From the NCBI GenBank assembly GCA_014879535.1, contig JACSRX010000046.1:1-54887 (forward strand): a stretch of 54,887 nucleotides of DNA, in the 5' to 3' direction. Positions 9,346-16,360 of the stretch are shown one piece after another (the stretch's first letter is position 1; each line of letters begins with the position of its first letter). This stretch comes from Chthoniobacterales bacterium. GTDB taxonomy: Bacteria; Verrucomicrobiota; Verrucomicrobiia; Chthoniobacterales; JACTMZ01. The notes beneath the pieces are model-generated. The model was not told the origin of the DNA. It saw only the letters and a list, made by a program, of their open reading frames with translations, and searched no databases. The position numbers were made by a program, and so were the translations under genes.

Positions 9346-11658
9346 TCATGGCGCCTGCGGCGCGAAGGCCCCTCCGGTGTCGAAGGCAAGGTGGGTGATG
9401 TTGGCGAAGCACTTTCCGCCCTCCGTGGATTTTCCGATGCGCAGATAGGAGGAGTCGCCGGGAACAGTTTCCCCCGTCGTTGTGCCGATGATTTTGCCGC
9501 CGTCGTAGATCTGGGCCACGCCGTCGGGACGGATTGCGATGCGAAGAATGCGGTGGGCTTCGTCCAGATCACTGCGGAGCAGGTGCGTCTCCGTGCTTTC
9601 GGGAACGCGGCCGCCGAGGAAATTCCGGAAGGTGATCAGCCTGCTTGGAAAGGCCGCGAGTTGGTATCGCCGGATGGTTCCATCCGCTTGCCGGACGCCG
9701 GCCTCGATGTTGAATCCGCTGCTTCCCGTGGTGTTGACCTGCACGGCCGCCTCGAGTGTGAGGCCGCGGGCCGGATCGATTTCCGGACGTGCGGTCCAGT
9801 CCACCACCGGGCTGGCCGGAAAGCCGCGGCGGGGAGGGAAGCCCCTCACTTGGATGTTGGCGGCGCGCTGCGTGCAACTCAGGAACATCTCCCCGAATTT
9901 CGGATCTGCTGCGGCCTCCGAGAGGATCCAAGGCGCTGCTTCCTGGGAGGCCAGATTTTTCCCGGCCGTGACGTTGGCGAGTTGGGCCTTCCCAGGGAGG
10001 GATTGAGGCACCATTTCCTGACCGGCAACGGGCCAGTCGTCACTGCGGAAGGGGGCCACGGGCAGCCCCCCTGTGTTGAACATGTTGACTTCCGGAGCCT
10101 CCGCCCATGCATAGCGGACGGCGACAGGCTGGGGGACTTCGGAGGATTTCACAACAACCGTCGAACCTTCGATCACGGCCTCCGCCGGTTTGAAAACACG
10201 GTCCTCCCCGGCGACTTGAAACTCGCGCGGAGGTTTGTTGTCGGAGGTTTTCAGGCCGCCGTCGCCCCCTTGGAAGTGGACGCGCATCGCGGCACCGTCC
10301 TTCTCCGCACGTTGGAACTTGGTGAGGCCGGGCCATGTTTTTTGCCCGTAGTGGTCACCCAGCACGAGGGCGGCGAGCCGCTGGGCCACGGCGAACTTGT
10401 TTTTCGGGTGAAGGTCGCCGGGAGGAACGATGTCAACCGTCGGGATCATCGCCGTTCCGGGTTCGGCGGTCGCGAAGGCCTGGGACTCCCGCACGACTTC
10501 CCAGCGCTCCCCCTTGGTCCGGGGAGGAAGCTGGACGATGTAGAAGGGCAGCGCGTCCTCCCGCCAGGCACGGCGCCAGTCGCGGATGAGGCTCGTCAGA
10601 AGATGCCGGTGAACGAAGGCATTCTGGAGTTCGGTGGCATCGGTTTCACCCTGATACCAGCAGAACCCCGAGATCGCGAGCGGTGCGACCGGGCGAAGCA
10701 TCCCATTGTAGAGGCGCCCGGGCGCCAGGTTTGAGCCCCATTCCGGAACATCTTCGGGGAAATACCCGTTGAGCGGCGGCGAGCGCAGGGTTTCCGGGCT
10801 GATCCAACTGCAGGCCGAGGAACCGCCCCAGGAGCACATCACGATGCCCACGGGGACATCCAAGGCGGCGCGCAGGCTTTCGCCGAAGTAGGCCGCCATG
10901 GCGGAGAACCCTCCGGCATTTTCCTTGTTCCACTCCATCCATCCCGTCCGGGTCACGGCGTCCTCGCGCTGCCGTTCGGCGGAAGTGTCCTGAACACGGT
11001 AGGTGCGCAGCAACGGATCGTTGGCTGCGGCCATGTCGGCTTCGGCTTTCACGATGGAGGGTCCCTTCGGCGCCTTGGCCGCCTCGGCGCGTGTCTCCGA
11101 GCCGAGGATCTCCGGCGTGCCCGGGATCGCCGACATGAGCAGGGCCATGTTCGATTGGCCGGACATCAGCCACACCTCGCCGACGACGACATCGCGGATC
11201 GTGCGGGTCTCGCCTCCGGTCGAAATGGTCAGATCGGCCCCCGTTTTGGATGCCTTGAGCGGTGCCAGGACAGCCTTCCAGCGTCCATCCTCATCGGCCA
11301 AGGCTGAAGCCTCCCGGGTCTCGAATCGGACCTTCACGGTGTCTCCCGGCGCCGCACGTCCCCAGACGGGAACGGGCTTGCCCTGCTGGAGAACCATGCG
11401 GTCCGAGAACAGGGATGGAAGCCACAGCGCCGTCTCCGCCGCATGCGCAGGCAGCAGGGATGCAAGGGCGGCGAGGAGGCAGACCAGCAGCTTCAGCGTT
11501 CGGTGCGCCTGATCCAGACGCGGCGGGATGCGGGAGATGATCGCATGCTCCGGGCGGGCGGTGCCCGATGCGTTTCCGGACGCGGAGACTCCACCCCGGG
11601 GACGTCCCTGCGGCGCTATTCCACGCCGGCCGATTCGAGCTTGGTAACGCCGTTCCAC
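9346..11658 (-). CDS. Sialate O-acetylesterase-type SGNH enzyme with C-terminal jelly-roll
   Basis: The 770-residue frame contains the SASA-type SGNH domain. Block I reads GEVWLMSGQSNM, with Ser169 as nucleophile, after an N-terminal beta domain (FSDRMVLQQGKPVPVWG). SWGGSSACSWIS and WYQGETDA are further family signatures. From about residue 600 a LamG-like domain appears (AIRPDGVAQIYDGGKIIG). The hydrophobic signal core sits at residues 56-72, so a start at 11658 leaves an unusual 55-residue leader. A CTG at 11496 directly before KLLVCLLA is a possible real start. The ATG at 11658 overlaps the upstream gene by 43 bases. It likely deacetylates a plant or algal glycan rather than sialic acid. 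Confidence 0.82.
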   Translation of the reverse strand: MERRYQARIGRRGIAPQGRPRGGVSASGNASGTARPEHAIISRIPPRLDQAHRTLKLLVCLLAALASLLPAHAAETALWLPSLFSDRMVLQQGKPVPVWGRAAPGDTVKVRFETREASALADEDGRWKAVLAPLKASKTGADLTISTGGETRTIRDVVVGEVWLMSGQSNMALLMSAIPGTPEILGSETRAEAAKAPKGPSIVKAEADMAAANDPLLRTYRVQDTSAERQREDAVTRTGWMEWNKENAGGFSAMAAYFGESLRAALDVPVGIVMCSWGGSSACSWISPETLRSPPLNGYFPEDVPEWGSNLAPGRLYNGMLRPVAPLAISGFCWYQGETDATELQNAFVHRHLLTSLIRDWRRAWREDALPFYIVQLPPRTKGERWEVVRESQAFATAEPGTAMIPTVDIVPPGDLHPKNKFAVAQRLAALVLGDHYGQKTWPGLTKFQRAEKDGAAMRVHFQGGDGGLKTSDNKPPREFQVAGEDRVFKPAEAVIEGSTVVVKSSEVPQPVAVRYAWAEAPEVNMFNTGGLPVAPFRSDDWPVAGQEMVPQSLPGKAQLANVTAGKNLASQEAAPWILSEAAADPKFGEMFLSCTQRAANIQVRGFPPRRGFPASPVVDWTARPEIDPARGLTLEAAVQVNTTGSSGFNIEAGVRQADGTIRRYQLAAFPSRLITFRNFLGGRVPESTETHLLRSDLDEAHRILRIAIRPDGVAQIYDGGKIIGTTTGETVPGDSSYLRIGKSTEGGKCFANITHLAFDTGGAFAPQAP

Positions 11659-12530
11659 CTCGGAGGGGGGGGGGATTCGATGGATGCGAAGGGGTCTGGA
11701 ATCACGATCTTGGCGGCCGCGGCATCGCTCAACCCTACGTAGAGCTCCGCCGTTCCGTTGTTGCCCCGCACCAGCCCTCCGCTGAAAATGACATCCTCCA
11801 GATCCGGGCGCTTCTTGGGCCCCTCGGGAAAGTCCCGCCGCTCCGCGATGAGTCGCAGGGGGCCGGCATGGCCGGTTGACGGGCAGACGGTAAAGACGAC
11901 GGCAAAGTATTGCCGGTGTTCGTTGTGGTCGAACCGGGCCAGGTGGCCGAGCACGCCGAGCTTGCCGTTTTCAAGCAGGTGAATCTCGTTGGCGCCGCTC
12001 CACTCGTCGGAGGAGTGCTGGGCCGGGAGCAGGCGTCCGGCCTCCATCACCTCGGCAGTCACTTCGGAAAGGCTGCCCACCACGGTGAGCCCGATGCGGC
12101 CGCGACCTCCGATTTCTCCCTGCGGCCGGGTGAAAACCGCGATGGAACCGTCGGACAGCTGCTTGAGTCGGATGTCCTTCATTTTGTCGGGTCCGTTGAA
12201 CAGGTGGTCGAGCTGCCCGTCGGGCCCCAAGCGGTAGAACTCCATGCGCCATCCCGTGGTCCCGTCGTGCAAATCCACGGGGAATCTCACGCCACCCAGG
12301 ATGATGTCGCCGTCCACCTCCGTGAAGCATGGATCCTGCAGGGAATCCAACGGGGCCATGAGGTCGCTCGGTGCCCACACGCCGTCGTCGCCGCGGGAAA
12401 AAAGCACCAGTTTCGAATGTTCCACATCCCGGGCCTCCACGCGGCCGAAGAGACAGGTTTGACCGAGCCGGTGGAAGGGCGCGGTGATGTTGTAGACGTC
12501 GAGCCCGTCAACACCTTGGAATCGTATCAT
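11616..12530 (-). CDS. DUF1861 family protein, glycosidase-like beta-propeller
   Basis: The 304-residue product starts MIRFQGVDGLDVYN and has no signal peptide, so it is probably cytoplasmic. The series VYNITAPF, GRVEARDVEHSKL, LQDPCFTEVDGDII and GGVRF matches DUF1861 proteins, which resemble the five-bladed propeller glycosidases. EDVIFSGGLVRGNNGTAELYVG fits the last blade and is split here only by description. The ATG at 12530 was preferred to an upstream frame opening because it begins the conserved domain. It is the first gene of the minus-strand cluster and faces an AraC regulator across a 205-base region. The activity is not established from sequence. Confidence 0.75.
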   Translation of the reverse strand: MIRFQGVDGLDVYNITAPFHRLGQTCLFGRVEARDVEHSKLVLFSRGDDGVWAPSDLMAPLDSLQDPCFTEVDGDIILGGVRFPVDLHDGTTGWRMEFYRLGPDGQLDHLFNGPDKMKDIRLKQLSDGSIAVFTRPQGEIGGRGRIGLTVVGSLSEVTAEVMEAGRLLPAQHSSDEWSGANEIHLLENGKLGVLGHLARFDHNEHRQYFAVVFTVCPSTGHAGPLRLIAERRDFPEGPKKRPDLEDVIFSGGLVRGNNGTAELYVGLSDAAAAKIVIPDPFASIESPPPPRWNGVTKLESAGVE

Positions 12531-12735
12531 TTCCGACGGCCCCCGGGAGCCATTGCGCCCGGAAGACTCCCGATGCTCCTGCAGGAGGTCGGTGGCAGTT
12601 CGACAGCATGTTTGCATCAGTAGTCCGCAAGCATAGATCAACCGTCCATCCGCGACGTTTGTTTGCTGCCACCCGCGGAAATCCAACGCGTCCGGGGTTG
12701 CGGAGGGGGGACATGTCGCTTAAGAGACAGATGCT
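12531..12735. promoter_or_regulatory. Divergent control region between DUF1861 and AraC genes
   Basis: This 205-base region must contain promoters for the seven-gene minus cluster and for the AraC-type gene. A motif search by eye finds no clear -35/-10 pair. TGTTTGCATCAG and GACGTTTGTTTGC carry a repeated TGTTTGC core about 45 bases apart, which could be regulator half-sites. The call rests on gene geometry rather than a proven site. Confidence 0.45.
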
Positions 12736-13659
12736 TTGCTTACCGCGAAAAAGAAAGAATCCCTCCAGCGCTGGAACGAAGCCCAGACCCAGGCTGGCAT
12801 GGAACGTGAAACGTGGGAGGGGCGCCGCCGCCTGCTCTCCGAGCTGTCGATTTTCGGGTGGTTGAGATTCCATTCCGCCCTCCTCGGCGCGCTCGAGCCC
12901 GACCGGCATCCCGGGGAGTTCGAGATCCATTACTTGAAGCGGGGACGACTCAACTGGTGGGTCGGCGAGGAGTCCCACGAGTTTCTGCCGGGGAGCGTGT
13001 TCTTCATCCGGCCGAACGAACTGCACGGCGCGGACGAGCAGGCGCTCCAACCCTGCGAGCACCTTTGGTTCCGTTTCCGCCTTCCCGCCAAACCGCTGCC
13101 CGGTCTCACCGCGCAGGAGTTCGGGGAATTGAAGCGCGGCCTGCAGCACATCAACCATCCGACGTTTCCGGTCTCGACCACCGTCGCCGGATTCCTCGAC
13201 GGCATGCTGCAGGAGCACAGGGCGCGGAACGAGCTGAGCTGCATGATGGCGAGGAGCATGCTGCATGCGGTGCTGGCCACGGTGATCCGCGACTACCGTG
13301 TCTTTGCCAACCGCCCCCGCAGCACGCCCCTCGTCACCTGGCGGATACGCAAGGCTCTTGAAATACTGGAGGTGGACGCGGATGCGAACCAGAAGATCGC
13401 GGATTTGGCGAGAAAGGTCGGCCTCAGCGAGTCCGGATTCCGGGAGCGTTTCAAAGCCGAGACGGGCTTTGCTCCGCACGAATACATCCTGGATCGGCGG
13501 GTCACCGAGGCGCGGCGCCGCCTGCAGGAAACGGCGGATGACATCACTCGCATCGCCCTCGACCTCGGCTTTGCCAGCAGCCAGTATTTCGCCACCGTTT
13601 TCCGGCGGCTCGTCGGGATGTCCCCGGGCGATTACCGCAGGCGGCACGCGAAAAATTGA
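12736..13659 (+). CDS. AraC/XylS-type transcriptional regulator
   Basis: This 307-residue protein has an N-terminal cupin-like sensor domain (about 45-130, with FEIHYLKRGRLNWWVGEE and FIRPNELHGAD). A C-terminal pair of helix-turn-helix motifs lies at about 205-303, including IADLARKVGLSESGFRERFK and ITRIALDLGFASSQYFATVF. The ending SPGDYRRRHA is typical of the family. The start at 12736 is TTG; ATG 12799 (MERETWEGRR) is a credible alternative that leaves all domains intact. Divergence from the DUF1861-led cluster suggests it controls that cluster, probably in response to a sugar. It precedes the CstA gene by 167 bases. Confidence 0.9.
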   Translation: MLTAKKKESLQRWNEAQTQAGMERETWEGRRRLLSELSIFGWLRFHSALLGALEPDRHPGEFEIHYLKRGRLNWWVGEESHEFLPGSVFFIRPNELHGADEQALQPCEHLWFRFRLPAKPLPGLTAQEFGELKRGLQHINHPTFPVSTTVAGFLDGMLQEHRARNELSCMMARSMLHAVLATVIRDYRVFANRPRSTPLVTWRIRKALEILEVDADANQKIADLARKVGLSESGFRERFKAETGFAPHEYILDRRVTEARRRLQETADDITRIALDLGFASSQYFATVFRRLVGMSPGDYRRRHAKN

Positions 13660-13712
13660 ACTGCCGTGCCGCTTCCGATTCCGGCAAAACGACTGTCTTG
13701 GAAATCGAACGC

Positions 13713-13729
13713 GACCGTCATTGACGGTC
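13713..13729. promoter_or_regulatory. Perfect 8-bp inverted repeat upstream of cstA-like gene
   Basis: The sequence is GACCGTCA-T-TGACGGTC, a perfect palindrome around a single central base. It starts 54 bases after the AraC stop and ends 98 bases before the CstA start. It is not followed by a T tract, so an operator is more likely than a terminator. The cognate regulator is unknown; the adjacent AraC protein and the downstream HTH protein are candidates. Confidence 0.45.
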
Positions 13730-13826
13730 CCCATCTTGTCGGCGTGTCAACAATTGTCATGTGCCCGTCGGTGACATTGCCGGTTCCGGCCGCGATCTGC
13801 TGCGGCCTGTTTGCACCCTGCTGAGC

Positions 13827-15761
13827 ATGCAGTCGCTGTTCATCGTGCTGGGAGCGGCGGTGCTCTATCTTGCAGCCTACCACACCTACGGGAGGTGGTT
13901 GGCGCGCCGGATCTTCAAGCTGGACCGGGCGACGGTGGTGCCAAGCGTGGAACTCAACGACAACGTGGACTATGTCCCGACGGCCAAGAGCGTTGTTTTC
14001 GGGCATCACTTCACAAGCATCGCCGGCACGGGGCCGATTGTCGGTCCGGCCCTGGCGATCATGTGGGGTTGGGTGCCGGCGCTGCTGTGGATCGTGCTGG
14101 GCTCGATTTTCATGGGGGCGATGCACGATCTCAGCACCCTCGTCGTGAGTCTGCGCAACCGCGGCATGACAGTGGGGGAGATCGCAGGGCGGCTGCTCAA
14201 TCCCCGCGTGCGCGTCTTGTTCCTCGTGCTCCTGCTTTTCGCGCTCTGGGTGGTGCTGGCCATCTTCGGCTGGGTGATCGCAAGCGTCTTCGTCCAATTC
14301 CCGATGGCGATCTTGCCGGTCTTCCTGCAGATCCCCATCGCGGTGTGGATCGGCCTGACCGTGCACCGCCGCGGGGGGCGGCTTCTGCTGCCGAGCGTGC
14401 TCGCCCTGGTGCTGATGTTCGCCACGGTCTGGTTGGGAGCGGGGTGTCCCGGCCTGGCGTGGTCGGGTGGTGCGCTGGGGGAGGCCATCCAGGGCTTGAA
14501 CGCGAGGTTGGCCGCATGGCCGATCTGGGTATGGGTCGGGGTGCTGTTGGCCTACTGCTATGTCGCGAGTGTCATGCCGGTCTGGGTTCTGCTGCAGCCG
14601 CGCGATTACATCAACAGCCTGCAGCTCATCGCCTCCCTGGTTTTGCTCGTGGCGGGGCTGTGCGTCGCGGCGTTGGTGGGGTTTCCCGCGGGCGGTGGCA
14701 GCCAGCCACTGCAGCTCGTGGCCCCTGCGTGGAACTTCCACCCGCTCAACGCCCCGCCGATCTTCCCCTTCCTGTTCGTCACCGTCGCGTGCGGAGCCAT
14801 CAGCGGCTTCCATTGCCTGGTCAGTTCGGGGACGAGCAGCAAGCAGTTGAAGTGCGAGACCGACGCGCAGTTCGTCGGATACGGCTCGATGCTTCTGGAG
14901 GGTTTCCTTGCGGTTCTTGTGATCGTGTCGGTTGGTGCAGGCCTCGGGCTGGGGTGGCCGCAGGCCCATCCGGACCTGCTGGGCGGGGAGTTGTGGAGGG
15001 AGGTCTACGGCGACTGGAGCGGCGTGACCGGAGGCAAGGCCATTGCGGCGTTTGTTGTCGGCTCAGGCAACCTCCTGCAGGCGATCGGGCTGCCCGCCAG
15101 CCTTTCCACCGCCATCATGGGTGTGCTGGTCGCAAGCTTTGCCGGGACGACGCTGGACACGGCGACCCGTCTCCAGCGCTATGTGGTTCAGGAGCTCGCC
15201 GCAACGGTCGCGGGACAGGTTTCACCGGGCGCGATGGCGGCCGAAGGCTACGACACCGAGTTCGAGAGGGGGACGGTGCGCCGGGGATTCTCGTGGAACC
15301 CGCTTTACTGGCTGACAACCACGCACGGGGCAACGTTCTTTGCCGTCGCGACCGCGTTTGTCCTCGCGATCTTTCCCGCCCCCGGGCGCGCCTGGGCGTG
15401 GGACAGCGTCGGCACGGGGGGGCTCATCCTGTGGCCGCTTTTCGGGGCGACCAACCAGTTGCTGGCCGGCCTCGCGCTTCTCGTGGTCTCCTTCTGGCTG
15501 CTGCGTCGCGGACTGCCCACCTTTTTCGCGTCCATTCCCATGGTCATCATGCTTGTCATGCCGGCTTGGGCGCTGGCCTTGGATGTGGGGCGCTGGCTGG
15601 CGACCGGCAGCTGGATTCTCGTGGCCGTGTCGTGCCTGCTGTTTCTTGTCACCGTCTGGATGGCGATCGAGGGATTGATGCTCTGGAAAAAAGCGCGAGG
15701 CGTGCTCGAGGCGCCGATTCCGGATGAAAGCATCGCCAAGGCGGTGCATCTCCCGCAATGA
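13827..15761 (+). CDS. cstA: CstA-family inner-membrane transporter (peptide/pyruvate type)
   Basis: The 644-residue protein has many hydrophobic segments across its whole length. It carries CstA-family signatures: YGRWLARRIFKLD, the Asn/Asp-rich DYVPTAK segment, HHFTSIAGTGPIVGPALA near residues 60-77, and SGFHCLVSSGTSSKQL. Characterised relatives (E. coli CstA and BtsT) import pyruvate or peptides with protons and are somewhat longer, around 700 residues. ATG 13827 was chosen because it begins directly at the first membrane helix (MQSLFIVLGAAVLYLAAYH). A short HTH-alphaCTD gene starts 24 bases after the stop, so the two are probably co-transcribed. Substrate is not predictable. Confidence 0.88.
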   Translation: MQSLFIVLGAAVLYLAAYHTYGRWLARRIFKLDRATVVPSVELNDNVDYVPTAKSVVFGHHFTSIAGTGPIVGPALAIMWGWVPALLWIVLGSIFMGAMHDLSTLVVSLRNRGMTVGEIAGRLLNPRVRVLFLVLLLFALWVVLAIFGWVIASVFVQFPMAILPVFLQIPIAVWIGLTVHRRGGRLLLPSVLALVLMFATVWLGAGCPGLAWSGGALGEAIQGLNARLAAWPIWVWVGVLLAYCYVASVMPVWVLLQPRDYINSLQLIASLVLLVAGLCVAALVGFPAGGGSQPLQLVAPAWNFHPLNAPPIFPFLFVTVACGAISGFHCLVSSGTSSKQLKCETDAQFVGYGSMLLEGFLAVLVIVSVGAGLGLGWPQAHPDLLGGELWREVYGDWSGVTGGKAIAAFVVGSGNLLQAIGLPASLSTAIMGVLVASFAGTTLDTATRLQRYVVQELAATVAGQVSPGAMAAEGYDTEFERGTVRRGFSWNPLYWLTTTHGATFFAVATAFVLAIFPAPGRAWAWDSVGTGGLILWPLFGATNQLLAGLALLVVSFWLLRRGLPTFFASIPMVIMLVMPAWALALDVGRWLATGSWILVAVSCLLFLVTVWMAIEGLMLWKKARGVLEAPIPDESIAKAVHLPQ

Positions 15762-15785
15762 ACGCGGCCGCATGACGGAACTTTC

Positions 15786-16232
15786 ATGAACGAATTGCAG
15801 CAACCAACCATGACAACAATGCACACAGTATCCTCCGCGACATCCCATCCCGTCCCCGCGGTCATCCCCACGGATGCAAGAATCGAGGGTCTCGCGGACC
15901 TTCCGCAGAGGATTCGCGACATCGCCACACTGCGCGGATTGGGTTATTCCCTGCGCGAAATCGCATCCCAGCTGGATGTGACGCCCCAGGCGGTTTCACT
16001 CATGCTGAGCCGCCATCAGCGGGCACTGAAGTCCCTGGGGGGGGCCATCGACCTTCAAGGGCTCTCGTCCCGAGCGGTCAACGCGCTCGGGCGCCACGGG
16101 ATTTCCAGCAGGAAACAGGCGCGGGAACGCAACGTGCTGCCGAAACTGCGGGGGGCCCGGAATTGCGGCCCCAAGACCCTCCGGGAGATCGAGAGCTGGC
16201 TGGGTGAGGAATCCATGGCCTCAAGGGGGTGA
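15786..16232 (+). CDS. Small HTH protein with RNA polymerase alpha-CTD-like domain
   Basis: The 148-residue product has a disordered N terminus of about 35 residues. A helix-turn-helix at about 41-80 reads LREIASQLDVTPQAVSLML and resembles sigma region 4 or ArsR-type helices. The C-terminal segment at about 92-141 (LSSRAVNALGRHGISS, then LRGARNCGPKTLREI) matches the helix-hairpin-helix pattern of the RNA polymerase alpha-subunit C-terminal domain. This combination suggests a DNA-binding protein that touches upstream DNA or mimics alpha-CTD at promoters. Its position just after cstA suggests it regulates that gene or the neighbouring surface and sugar genes. Function is inferred only from domains. 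Confidence 0.75.
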   Translation: MNELQQPTMTTMHTVSSATSHPVPAVIPTDARIEGLADLPQRIRDIATLRGLGYSLREIASQLDVTPQAVSLMLSRHQRALKSLGGAIDLQGLSSRAVNALGRHGISSRKQARERNVLPKLRGARNCGPKTLREIESWLGEESMASRG

Positions 16233-16360
16233 TCCGTTCGAGAAACGACGGCGTCGGAGAATGCACGCCGGATCCTGTGTCAAGCTGCATTTTGCATGGA
16301 GTTGTGGCAGATTTTGAAACATCGCCGCAAATCACCCAATTCAGCCCCCAGTTAATCGCC

